NCBI GenBank assembly: GCA_965204925.1
Contig: OZ242021.1
Span: 1,488,001-1,552,000 of the forward strand
Source of the DNA: G963663315 sp965204925
GTDB lineage: Bacteria; Pseudomonadota; Gammaproteobacteria; Arenicellales; Poriferihabitantaceae
Length of the DNA: 64,000 nucleotides
Direction of reading: 5' to 3'
The notes beneath the pieces are model-generated. The model saw nothing but the letters and a program-made list of their open reading frames with translations. It did no database searches and was not told the origin of the DNA. Below are positions 36,251 to 45,294 of this stretch, piece after piece; within the stretch, counting starts at the first letter, position 1; the number at the start of each line of letters is the position of its first letter. The position numbers were made by a program, and so were the translations under genes.

Positions 36251-37071
36251 CACCCTTTCTCCATATCTGGTCTTCGGATGGTTACCGCGAACCACCCTTG
36301 TCCTACCGTTTCGTTGCCGCCAGCCTGCAGGTACTGGTCCTGCCCGGGAAAAAGTTCGTCAAGAGAGTTGATGGCTGTTTCGCTGCGGCCCGCTATCAGG
36401 GCGTACATGAGCGTGTCCGCGGGCAGTGTCTCTTCATACCACAGATTTTTACTTTTTTTCGTTTCTTGCTCCAGCAAATTACGCGCCTGGACAGGAAGTC
36501 CATAACGCGCGAACCAGGAAAAATCATCGTCGTGGAGGATCGCAAGTTGGTGAGACAAACGCTTTTTTGCCTCTGGGTGGAGAATGAGAGGTTCAATGGT
36601 TTTTGCCAGATGCTCCAGCGGCTCGCTGCTGTTGACCGAGAACTGAAATTCTTCCAGAAACAGGTCGCCATCTCCGGTAGCCAGAACGGACCCGCGTGCA
36701 ATGTCCGGGATTTTCGGGAGATTTTTCAGACCGGCTCTTTTAAGGTCCCGGCAATAGCGTTCTATGATGTGCGGGCATGTCAGCCAGCGGTAAGAACGGG
36801 AGAGACTGCGCACAGGAAGCAAAAGCAGCCGGGCATCGGCCACCAACAGGCTGCCAGCTTTATCCTGCATTCCGAAAAGGGCATCCCTTTTTTCCTCCGC
36901 CGAACTCGCCATCTTGTCCTTGAGCGCGCCTTTCAGGCTGGAACCCACGAGAACCGGGTAGTACGTTGCGGCTTCACGCGCTACCGGCAAATCAACGACA
37001 CCCGTTCCGCGCCCGGTTCCGGGGTGGACAGGAGTTTCGGCCAACAGGCCGAGCATGGCTGTATTCATCAT
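36250..37071 (-). CDS. cmr4: Type III-B backbone subunit Cmr4 (Cas7)
   Basis: A 273-residue RAMP that forms the repeated backbone and cuts bound RNA at 6-nt intervals. LLAETPVHPGTGRGTGVVDL contains D27, corresponding to the catalytic Asp of the family, followed by PVAREAATYYPVLVGSSLKG. It is therefore predicted to be cleavage-competent. The stop overlaps cmr5; the start lies nine bases after the cmr3 stop. Confidence 0.93.
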   Translation of the reverse strand: MMNTAMLGLLAETPVHPGTGRGTGVVDLPVAREAATYYPVLVGSSLKGALKDKMASSAEEKRDALFGMQDKAGSLLVADARLLLLPVRSLSRSYRWLTCPHIIERYCRDLKRAGLKNLPKIPDIARGSVLATGDGDLFLEEFQFSVNSSEPLEHLAKTIEPLILHPEAKKRLSHQLAILHDDDFSWFARYGLPVQARNLLEQETKKSKNLWYEETLPADTLMYALIAGRSETAINSLDELFPGQDQYLQAGGNETVGQGWFAVTIRRPDMEKG

Positions 37072-37080
37072 TTATTCTCC

Positions 37081-38196
37081 TTATGGGGTTGGCCAGATCC
37101 CGGGCGCCGCGAGACCGAATCCCCACTCTTGGCGCAACCCGATACGGATCAATCCACTCTGCCCGGACACGAATCTCATGAAACCATCCGGATCAGGGAT
37201 CTTGCAGAAAAGTACGCTGCCGGGTGACAGCACGGAGCGAAGAGGCATCGGACGTCTCTTCATCGAATCCCAACCGCCTGCGCGTTGTGGACGGTCCTGG
37301 CAGGCGGAGACAACCTGGGCATTCCCCAGAGTTTTCAGCGCCTGCCTGCCAAAGCAAATATCACGGGAAAGATCAAGTGGTGTCAGGGCGATGAGCGCCA
37401 CTTGACGGGTTTTCCTGATCTGGTCCAGAGGTACTTCAAGTGTCAAATTGGCTTCCCATTTTTTACATTCGGCAAGTCGGCTTTCTCCGCCCAGCGTTAT
37501 CAGCCCGTCGAGAGGAGGCGTCCAGCTGGCTGGCAGTCCGCCAATCCTGATGCCGACAGAGACATTGTTGGCCGGACGGACATGTTGGCTGCTATAGAGC
37601 TGGCCTTCCTTGGCCGTGCGGGTACTGCCGTCCCGTTCCAGACCAGTTCGAGGCTCGAACGACCAGAGACATTGATCATGTACCAGACTATCCTGGGCAG
37701 GAATCTGTCCCTTGAGTATCTGTTGAATACCCTCGCAATTCAACCAGATTGCAGCCCCGGGTTTGAGCATCTCAAGTTTATCCGTCTTGCAGGCTATTTC
37801 CGGGAGTAGAATCTTATTGCCCAAGTCGCAGGCAACCTCCTCTCCGGGACGAAGAAAAACTTCCGGTTTCCAGCTCTCACCGTCGACACGACCGAGAACG
37901 TGACGGGGCATACGAAAAAGCGGTTGGTTATCGCGTAGTAGAAATGGACCATCCAGGGACAGAGTGCCAAGATCTTCCGGCCCGTCTCCGAGTACTTTGC
38001 AGAACTCTGCCGGCCACTGTCCATAGCCGTCCCATCCCATGCGCGATGCCAGTGCGGCCCGAATCGCTCCAGCCACTGTGCCGGGATAGGGAGGAAACAG
38101 GCTTTTGACGTTCTCCTGTGGGGTGTTGCCTACGGTGAACGGGGTTTCATTACGAAAGAACCATGTGTCCACCGGCTTGAGTTGAATACCGATCAT
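37081..38196 (-). CDS. cmr3: Type III-B subunit Cmr3 (Cas5)
   Basis: A 371-residue Cas5-like RAMP holding the 5' tag of the crRNA. It starts IGIQLKPVDTWFFRNETPFT, typical for Cmr3, followed by LFPPYPGTVAGAIRAAL and a C-terminal glycine-rich loop (GLRQEWGFGLAAPG). The ATG overlaps the cas10 stop in TGATG. Confidence 0.92.
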   Translation of the reverse strand: MIGIQLKPVDTWFFRNETPFTVGNTPQENVKSLFPPYPGTVAGAIRAALASRMGWDGYGQWPAEFCKVLGDGPEDLGTLSLDGPFLLRDNQPLFRMPRHVLGRVDGESWKPEVFLRPGEEVACDLGNKILLPEIACKTDKLEMLKPGAAIWLNCEGIQQILKGQIPAQDSLVHDQCLWSFEPRTGLERDGSTRTAKEGQLYSSQHVRPANNVSVGIRIGGLPASWTPPLDGLITLGGESRLAECKKWEANLTLEVPLDQIRKTRQVALIALTPLDLSRDICFGRQALKTLGNAQVVSACQDRPQRAGGWDSMKRRPMPLRSVLSPGSVLFCKIPDPDGFMRFVSGQSGLIRIGLRQEWGFGLAAPGIWPTP

Positions 38197-40139
38197 CAGA
38201 CAGACTCCTGCTCCTTTCGATCAGCCAGAAATCGGGCGAGCAGCACCCCGTCGACGCCTGATTGGCTGACAGTGGCATTTTCACTGTCGTTTGTCGTGCC
38301 ATTGGTATCGCTTCTTCGCGCGGGTTTGAGAAGGTCCCAGACGATGGCCGTCAACTCCTTAGCGCGAGATTCCGCGCCGTTTTCCATACGCACTGCCAGA
38401 CTATGATCGATTTCGGCATGAAGACAGGCACGAATGTCAATGTCCTTTGGAAAGCTATCCCAACTACCGGGTTTCCAATGCTCGCGGGAACAGAGGCGAA
38501 TAAGCAAGTCACGTATTCGATAGACGAGCGCTGATGAAAGCCCCGGGGATGTCCGATCGACTTCAAGTTGTCTGGAAAGGGATTCGACAAGGCTAACGGC
38601 GTCAGTTTCGCCGCCGGAATCGGGACGTGTCCAGGTGGTGACCCACTCGCAGTATGGGCCGCCCGGTTTCAGCACGGATACCGCCAGTGAGTCCCGTCCA
38701 TTGCGTTCTTTGGCAACGCTGTCAAGCAGTCGATGCGCCTCGCTGAGAATCTGGCTGAGCGGCAATCGTATGTGAGAGAAGACCACTGCAGCAGACAGGG
38801 TTGCTGTTGAGTGAGTATGGGTATCCGCAAAGGCATTCCGATATGCGCGCGACAACTCCCTTGCGCAAGCCATGGCGCCTGTTATCGGAAGCATGGCAAG
38901 CACATCATCACCTCCGGCATAGACTGTGTTGCCATTGTGCGTATCGACGATTTCGGGAACATCGTTGACAAACCTTGTCAATGCCTTGCTTACGCACTCA
39001 CCTCCGAGTCGGTTCACCAACTGGCCCAACCGGTCGCCATCGGCAAGGAGAAGAGCATAGAACGCAGGGGGTGGCCCAAGGCGCTTGCCATCCTGGCCCT
39101 TGCTGTTGTAAAGGTGTTTCAATTTCCTGAGAAGAGTTTTACGCGCTTCCTGATCATTATCGGCCTCAATCGGACACAGGCGTTCATTTTCCACCGCTTC
39201 GTGTCGGAACCAGTTAGCGTCAAGCCGATAGAAGTCTCCTGTAACGCTGCTATCCGGCATCCACTTCGGGGTTTGGCGTTCGGACAGGACCCCGTCAGGC
39301 GCGAATTGTTTGACTTTTTCGGCATAATCCTTGGCCAGCGCTGAATCTTTTAGCGCTTCTACCCGACAAAGCCAGGGGCGGGCAGCAATATGGACTGTTG
39401 AAGACCAGTGCACCCGTTGCACATCCCAGCCGAGCGCCTGTTCGGCAACTCTGGGGAACAGGCGTTTTATCAGTGCGATGGCGCACAGCCGTTCATTGTC
39501 TCTCAGGTCCAGCTTGCCGACAGGTTGGCGGATGCGTTCCCAAAAATGGTCCTGAGCGTTTCTTGCCGAAGAACCGGTTGAGCGTACATAGCCTGAAAGT
39601 TCCTGCATATCAGACATGACGGTGCACTTGTCACCCGGCTCATCGGGCGGCCAGTGAGAACGCCAATGCTTGCGGCGGGCAAGAAGCCCGCCTTCGTCCA
39701 TCCCGGCGGTCCATACTGTCTCCCAGAAGGCCTCTACCTGCCGGATCCATATTTCCTGCGTTCCGTCACCCAAATCACAGGCGTGGGCAACAAACTCCTG
39801 CCACACGGTGTTACAAATCCGCTCCCAGGCAGCCTCAAAGGAGGAAAGGGTGGCATTGGCGACAACTGTCGGTTCGCCATCGGTTTCGACCGAGAATCGG
39901 TTTGGCAGGGAGCCGACATTTGGCGGTTCGCCGTATCTCCTGCCCGATATCCACTGATACAGTGGATCGTTTTCAACAACAGACCGATTGATATGCCCAC
40001 CGGCTTTCTTGACACCAAACATCGCATGCCCGGAGAGGAAAGAGAGGAGATACGAACTGCCCCACAAATCCCGTGTTCGGCGAGATTGTGAGACGAACCC
40101 CTGAACGGGTCCGAGCGAGATATCAAGGTACATCGTCAT
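38196..40139 (-). CDS. cas10: Type III-B Cas10/Cmr2, HD-less, with intact GGDD palm
   Basis: A 647-residue Cas10. It begins directly at YLDISLGPVQGFVSQSRRTR, the segment that follows the HD nuclease in ordinary Cmr2 proteins, so the N-terminal HD domain (about 200 residues) is absent. The first palm has ALLLADGDRLGQLV near 362-375 and the cyclase palm has YAGGDDVLAML with GGDD at residues 409-412. The predicted activity is cyclic-oligoadenylate synthesis on target RNA binding, without DNA cleavage by HD. Its ATG overlaps the cmr1 stop. Confidence 0.94.
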   Translation of the reverse strand: MTMYLDISLGPVQGFVSQSRRTRDLWGSSYLLSFLSGHAMFGVKKAGGHINRSVVENDPLYQWISGRRYGEPPNVGSLPNRFSVETDGEPTVVANATLSSFEAAWERICNTVWQEFVAHACDLGDGTQEIWIRQVEAFWETVWTAGMDEGGLLARRKHWRSHWPPDEPGDKCTVMSDMQELSGYVRSTGSSARNAQDHFWERIRQPVGKLDLRDNERLCAIALIKRLFPRVAEQALGWDVQRVHWSSTVHIAARPWLCRVEALKDSALAKDYAEKVKQFAPDGVLSERQTPKWMPDSSVTGDFYRLDANWFRHEAVENERLCPIEADNDQEARKTLLRKLKHLYNSKGQDGKRLGPPPAFYALLLADGDRLGQLVNRLGGECVSKALTRFVNDVPEIVDTHNGNTVYAGGDDVLAMLPITGAMACARELSRAYRNAFADTHTHSTATLSAAVVFSHIRLPLSQILSEAHRLLDSVAKERNGRDSLAVSVLKPGGPYCEWVTTWTRPDSGGETDAVSLVESLSRQLEVDRTSPGLSSALVYRIRDLLIRLCSREHWKPGSWDSFPKDIDIRACLHAEIDHSLAVRMENGAESRAKELTAIVWDLLKPARRSDTNGTTNDSENATVSQSGVDGVLLARFLADRKEQESV

Positions 40140-41311
40140 GGTTGTACCTCAACCGACCCGGAGAACTTCTCTTTACGCTTGTTCGCGTCAAGCAAACGGT
40201 TCAGAAAGTCGTGAATCGGGCCATAGAGCTCCGTTTCGTTCATCATCCTGATTTTTGTTCCATCCACCGAGATATAGCATTTCTCTTTGGGCAGGAACCA
40301 CGCAGGCAGAAATGACAGAACCGCAACCGGAGTGTCACGGCACATATGAATGTGAATGAACAACGGGCTGGCACGGCGGTCGATTCCCTGACCGTGCGGA
40401 ACAACCTGTTTCTTTCCGTAGTTGTGCGGCAGCCCGAACGCGATACGCCGAGGGTGCCGGTCAGGCCTACTATTTTTCATCAAGTCATGATCGTCCTTGA
40501 AATTTTGTTCCGATTCGACGCCGCCGAGGATCTTTTTGTTTCGACCCCAGCTGCGGTATCGCACCATCTCCCGGCCCACCAGATTCAGCATTGCCAAGGG
40601 CTCGGTCTCGCCACTTGACAATAGCACATGGCGAGTTTTGGCTGAAAAAGCCGTATATTCCGGGTATCCGGAAAGTGACTGCACATCAGGTTTGCTGCTC
40701 AGGGAAAGTATCCTGGCGCGCAAATCGTCCATGGATATCGGTGCATTCCAGCATGGCTTGTCGTTCATCAGGAGCGATTGAAGCATTATCGAACCATACC
40801 CTTTCCTGCTCTTTGCGCCCAGGCCGCCAAAGGCGCCAAGAGCGCCAAGAGCATCACGCAAAAGGGCAAGTTCCGCTTCGCAGAGGTCGCGGCAGTACAG
40901 GTGAACAGTGAATTTGAACGGTGCTTGCAGGCAGGCGCGAGTAAGCTGGCCTGCCTTTTTGTTCTTTCTACGACTACCAAAAGCCTCCATAACGCCATAG
41001 CCCAGATAACGAGCCCCGTCCTCGGCTGGTAGTACTGTGTCTGTTTTGTGTATCTCTGTCGGCATATGATGTCCTTGCACAAAGCGCATGTGGATACGGC
41101 CCTGCCCCCTGGTTGTATTGCCGAACAGTCTGTCTTCCTGACTCTGGATATCGGAGAGATCGCCGGCAAGCCGCGGCCATGCCAGCGCTCGCCACCAGAA
41201 TCGTAGCGCCCCTTTGAAGCTCATCAACCGGAGCTCAGGTTTTTTAACATCGGCTCCGGCGCAGAACATCGGCGTTATGGTACGGTATGTCGCCTCAATC
41301 TTCGTCAGCAT
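40136..41311 (-). CDS. cmr1: Type III-B RAMP protein Cmr1
   Basis: A 391-residue Cas7-like subunit at the 3' end of the Cmr filament. MLTKIEATYRTITPMFCAGAD, the segment ELRLMSFKGALRFWWRAL and the glycine-rich GAFGGLGAKSRKGYGS are Cmr1 hallmarks. The ATG at 41311 gives the expected N-terminus and overlaps the upstream gene by 17 bases; an open extension to 41395 has no family counterpart. Confidence 0.92.
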   Translation of the reverse strand: MLTKIEATYRTITPMFCAGADVKKPELRLMSFKGALRFWWRALAWPRLAGDLSDIQSQEDRLFGNTTRGQGRIHMRFVQGHHMPTEIHKTDTVLPAEDGARYLGYGVMEAFGSRRKNKKAGQLTRACLQAPFKFTVHLYCRDLCEAELALLRDALGALGAFGGLGAKSRKGYGSIMLQSLLMNDKPCWNAPISMDDLRARILSLSSKPDVQSLSGYPEYTAFSAKTRHVLLSSGETEPLAMLNLVGREMVRYRSWGRNKKILGGVESEQNFKDDHDLMKNSRPDRHPRRIAFGLPHNYGKKQVVPHGQGIDRRASPLFIHIHMCRDTPVAVLSFLPAWFLPKEKCYISVDGTKIRMMNETELYGPIHDFLNRLLDANKRKEKFSGSVEVQP

Positions 41312-43073
41312 TGCCGCTATCCTCTCTATCAATCCAGAACGGCTCACCGGCCTGCCAGGGATCGGCCTCCTGTTGTGTCGGTGGACGGCGGTCAATCAGG
41401 CCGAAACGCTGCACCGGACAGGCGAGATCGCGTGCAGTGTTTGCCAGTTCTTCGGCCAAAAGCCCCATCAAGGTTGTTCCGCCTGTAATATTGACGAGGG
41501 TTTTGCCGACGCCAATAAAGTGGGCGCGTATATCATGCGCCTTTCGTTTGATTTCGGTTACACCGCCGTAAGGGTCGTCCAGCAGGATTGGCTCAATGCG
41601 GCCCGAATAGCCGGCGGCATTCGTCGCGCATTCAATACTGGATCGGGTTCCGTGCGAACAAATGACGATCAGTAAGGCGGGTTCGCCTGTTTCAGACCTG
41701 CACGCCTGCAGCGCGCTGAAAAGCACCCCGGGGCGCATTCCTATGGGACTGATCAACAGCGGGCGCTCCGGTTGTTCGCCAAGTGACAGGTTCATGCAAG
41801 GACAGCAGCGTAGCGTATTTTGCCAGTACGTCTTAACCTCAACGAGTATTTTTTCTGTCTTTTTGTCCCCGACGAGAGGACCCGGGCGCATTCCATGATG
41901 GGCATAGCCGTTTCGGATCTCCCGAAGTTTCCCCCAATAGCGCCCCAATTGGAACTGCTCTTGAGCAAGTCGTTCTTCGAAGGATTGATCTCCGGCGACT
42001 CTTTCGATTACGCCGAGAAGGTTGGCCGCGCCGCGCCGTGAATTATTGTAGTTGAGCCAATCTCCTGTTTGGCCTTTGGTCCACAGAACCCAGGAAACAG
42101 TCCATTCGCTCATAAGGCCAAGTGCAGTGGCGGTATGTCTGTGGTTCAGCAAGTCGTCAATATAGTCAGCCTGCCTTTTCAATTCACACCTGGTCAGTTG
42201 CACCCGCCCCTTCCACCCGTCTCCGGAAACCGCTAATTCGTAGGGGTAAAGGAATTTTTCGACGTGGTTGGCCAGTTCGTGACCGAGTGGCAGGTGGTAG
42301 CTATTCGAAAACAGCCTGCGTAGGGGTTTGGCGTGATCTTTTCGAACAATGCAGGCTTGCCGACCCAGCTCAAGCGGGAGCCCTGAAAGGTATGTGTCCG
42401 ATATTTTTTCCAGATCCTCCGCTATCCTCTTTTCTGAATGGCTTTGTTTGCCGCCGTTAAGAATAACTGCCATCTGCTGTGCGCTTCCAGTATCAATGAA
42501 TGATTGCAACGCATAGAACCAGCGCGGCAACTCCAAAAGGGGGCGCAGGTCCAAAAATGGGCTGGGTTCATTCCGTCGCAACAGACCGTACCATGCTCCT
42601 TTCACCCGCACATCATGAAGAGCAGAAACATAGAGTGTGACCATATAGGTGATGAACGAGAAATGCCGGAAACCATGGGTCACATCAACGGTGATTTCGA
42701 CATTGTCGGGGATGGCTTTGGCGGCTTCTACCATATAGCCATTGATTTCTTCCCCGGTTTCACCTGCGGGCACCCGCACCAGTTTTGTTTTGCACAGACC
42801 GTCCAGTTCTGTTTGGAGCAAAGGCCAGTTTGCCTCTTCCGCTTCTGCTGTGCACAGCGCTACAACAAGGTCGGGTTGCTCGGATTTCTCAAGCAGCTTG
42901 TAAAGTGCAACAGGTGCAAGAATCGAATCGACTTTCCGGTCTTGAAGACAGTAACAGGCGGATTCCCGGGACATGCCGAGTACCGTCATAAGTACATGTT
43001 GTCGTTTCGTGGAGACCGCTTCGCTGATAGCCGTCCGTTCACTTCCGGTTTCCAGGTTGCGGCTCTCCCTCAT
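41295..43073 (-). CDS. CRISPR DxTHG-motif effector, CARF-HEPN-CARF-like architecture
   Basis: A 592-residue protein. Residues ~26-180 form a TM1812-type CARF region with TVDVTHGFRHFSF (DxTHG, 130-134). A helical region follows, with the HEPN RNase motif EIRNGYAHHG (R387...H392). From about 438 a second Rossmann-like sensor domain begins (LLISPIGMRPGVLFSAL, VICSHGTRSSIECA) with the CARF-type loop TLVNITGGTTLMGLLAEE (528-533). By family knowledge such proteins are RNases switched on by cyclic oligoadenylates from Cas10. The ATG at 43073 follows GGAG. It is placed between csb2 and cmr1 in the operon. The second CARF assignment is by motif only. Confidence 0.8.
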   Translation of the reverse strand: MRESRNLETGSERTAISEAVSTKRQHVLMTVLGMSRESACYCLQDRKVDSILAPVALYKLLEKSEQPDLVVALCTAEAEEANWPLLQTELDGLCKTKLVRVPAGETGEEINGYMVEAAKAIPDNVEITVDVTHGFRHFSFITYMVTLYVSALHDVRVKGAWYGLLRRNEPSPFLDLRPLLELPRWFYALQSFIDTGSAQQMAVILNGGKQSHSEKRIAEDLEKISDTYLSGLPLELGRQACIVRKDHAKPLRRLFSNSYHLPLGHELANHVEKFLYPYELAVSGDGWKGRVQLTRCELKRQADYIDDLLNHRHTATALGLMSEWTVSWVLWTKGQTGDWLNYNNSRRGAANLLGVIERVAGDQSFEERLAQEQFQLGRYWGKLREIRNGYAHHGMRPGPLVGDKKTEKILVEVKTYWQNTLRCCPCMNLSLGEQPERPLLISPIGMRPGVLFSALQACRSETGEPALLIVICSHGTRSSIECATNAAGYSGRIEPILLDDPYGGVTEIKRKAHDIRAHFIGVGKTLVNITGGTTLMGLLAEELANTARDLACPVQRFGLIDRRPPTQQEADPWQAGEPFWIDREDSGNADED

Positions 43074-43091
43074 AACGTACTCTCCAAAGTA

Positions 43092-45278
43092 TTATGCGAT
43101 GCGCGATGCCACCGCGAACAAACCACCCCCCTTGTGTGATGTTCTTCCGATCAGGAGAGGGCCTTGCCGGGCTGTAGCGAAGGTAAGTCGCAGGCGTCCT
43201 GAAAGTCCGCTTCCGGGTGTACATTCTATGCGAAGAACATCAATGGAGGTTGGTATTGGCCACCCTATACGCCGGAGTTCCGCCAGCACATCAGAACTCA
43301 GCGCCTCTTTACTTGATGATCTGCGACGGTGTCGGGTTACACGATAGTCGCTCACACTTTCCCATATTCGTGATGACACGAACAACGGGTCGTTATCAAT
43401 GTCTGGCAACGAAGGCGACAGAGTCAGGTAACCTGCCTTGCCTGCGCGTAGTATGCTCATGCTGTCAAGGGCGCGCTCAAGCCGGGCATGGTCGCCAGCG
43501 ATCTCCCGCCACTTTACTTTGTTGCGTTGCAGCAGGTTTGGGGCGATAAAGAGAAGACGTTTGCGCGGCAGGTCAGGGACGATGGTGATATGACGATGAT
43601 CACCACTGCGGGCAGGCCCGCCATCGTCCTCATGGCCACTGACATAGCGTGAAATGTTCTGGCCTTGCGGCAGGGAATCTTGCACTCGGGCCAGCATGGC
43701 GCGGCGTGCGGCGCGAGCAACGAGTGCAGGTTCGGTGTCGTCCACAAGACCCCTATCAATCATAAAAGCCAGCACACCCGGTATCGGACAGGTTGGACGC
43801 ATGAGGCCGAGTCCGGTATAACGACCGTTACCCAATAGCAGCGGCCCGGTTACCGGCTCTGCGAAGGTTATTGAGACATGCCACAGAGCCTTTTCGGGAA
43901 AGCGTGTGTTGACGGAAAAGGTTTCGGCACGTTCTCCCCGTTCGTCAAATGGTTCCCGCTGCACATGCACTGCTGTCGGTGAAACGCAGATATTCGCATG
44001 GCGCAGAGCCTGACGTACAGCCTGTGCCGCGTGCGACTCTTCACGTGCCCGCTCGTCAGCGCCCTTGATCTCTTTTCTTGTTCGCGCAGGATCAATTCGT
44101 CTCCGCTGCATAGTTGCAAGCGCAAGAGGGGTCACACTTTGCCAGTGGAGTCCGCTACGCTCATAGAATTTCGTCATGCTGTCGTTTTCCATACTCTGCA
44201 ACTCGCCGAGAGCCGCATTGTCGGCGCTCCTCCAGACGACCTGTGCGAATGCCCAGGCAAGGTCGTCCGTCCGCAGTGGACAGGACTGCGGTACGTAAAC
44301 CGCGAGGCGCCTGATCATCATGTCGGCATGGTCATGGCCGATTGACGGCAGGGGCAGTATGCGAACGCGCGCAGGCTTGTCTGCATTCGTGGCGCCCTGA
44401 CCGATCAGATATCGTGCAACATCGCCAGTCCACCCCGGCATCACTTCACACAGTCTTTGTGCGGCCTGATTACGCGCTTCAGTAACGAGTGTCGCCGCCT
44501 TATCCAGCCGTCTCGGAGCGAAACCACCTTGAGCATCATGCCCGCGCAGGGCAAAGACGAGGCGATCGGGTGGTGCATTATAGGCAACATTCCTGAAAAG
44601 CGGCTTGGATGGCTGGACAAATAACAGCTTGCGGTTGGCGCCAAGGGGGCGGAAGCGGGCGCGCATCCCCTCGAATCGAACTTTGAGGCTTTGTCTTGTT
44701 CCCGGTTGTGGGCAGAGCATGTTTTGACCTGTACCACCACCAGCGGATGGACGATAAATGATGCCTCTATGATCAGAGAAACGTTTCTGTGCTTCGTCTA
44801 CTCCGAGTATTTCTGCATTGGCCCAAGCCATATCAATTCCACGGCCGAACTGGTAAAGCTGTTCTGCCACCTTGCAAAGTGTCTTGGCCCATTGATCGCC
44901 GTCGCTAAAGAACCAGCAGTAGACAACCAGCGCAGGAGCCTCAAACAGGACAGGGCGGACGGATTTCCCGGTGCGGATGGACGCTACTGCTTTTTCGATG
45001 CTGGCGGCGTTTTTACCGGAAAGCGCAGCATCAAGATCGTTGTTGGGTACGAAATTAGTGTAATGTTGGCCAAGTTTCCAATGTTGGGTGGCGATTATTG
45101 GAGGGGACAACCGTTCCAGCCACTCCAACGCATCCCGTGCTTCTTCCGTCACGGTTGCACCCCTGGCTACTCCGGCCACCAGAGCTTGATACAGTCGTGC
45201 CGGTGATGGCGGCCAACCACCGCTACCATGGTAGCGGTCATCATGAAATTGCACGGTGATGAGAAGTGCACGCTCCAT
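43092..45278 (-). CDS. csb2: Type I-G Csb2 (Cas5-Cas6 fusion)
   Basis: A 728-residue RAMP fusion of the GSU0054/Csb2 family. It opens with LLITVQFHDDRYHG, then GWPPSPARLYQALVAG, the Csb2 signature. A glycine-rich loop appears in the middle (GNGRYTGLGLMRP) and another at the end (RTSHKGGGLFAV), consistent with Cas5-like and Cas6-like parts. In type I-G this protein processes the precursor crRNA and stays in Cascade. No other Cas6 is found in the window, so it probably also supplies guides for Cmr. It is longer than typical family members (about 500 residues). Confidence 0.88.
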   Translation of the reverse strand: MERALLITVQFHDDRYHGSGGWPPSPARLYQALVAGVARGATVTEEARDALEWLERLSPPIIATQHWKLGQHYTNFVPNNDLDAALSGKNAASIEKAVASIRTGKSVRPVLFEAPALVVYCWFFSDGDQWAKTLCKVAEQLYQFGRGIDMAWANAEILGVDEAQKRFSDHRGIIYRPSAGGGTGQNMLCPQPGTRQSLKVRFEGMRARFRPLGANRKLLFVQPSKPLFRNVAYNAPPDRLVFALRGHDAQGGFAPRRLDKAATLVTEARNQAAQRLCEVMPGWTGDVARYLIGQGATNADKPARVRILPLPSIGHDHADMMIRRLAVYVPQSCPLRTDDLAWAFAQVVWRSADNAALGELQSMENDSMTKFYERSGLHWQSVTPLALATMQRRRIDPARTRKEIKGADERAREESHAAQAVRQALRHANICVSPTAVHVQREPFDERGERAETFSVNTRFPEKALWHVSITFAEPVTGPLLLGNGRYTGLGLMRPTCPIPGVLAFMIDRGLVDDTEPALVARAARRAMLARVQDSLPQGQNISRYVSGHEDDGGPARSGDHRHITIVPDLPRKRLLFIAPNLLQRNKVKWREIAGDHARLERALDSMSILRAGKAGYLTLSPSLPDIDNDPLFVSSRIWESVSDYRVTRHRRRSSSKEALSSDVLAELRRIGWPIPTSIDVLRIECTPGSGLSGRLRLTFATARQGPLLIGRTSHKGGGLFAVASRIA

Positions 45279-45294
45279 GCTTCAGGCTTTCTCT

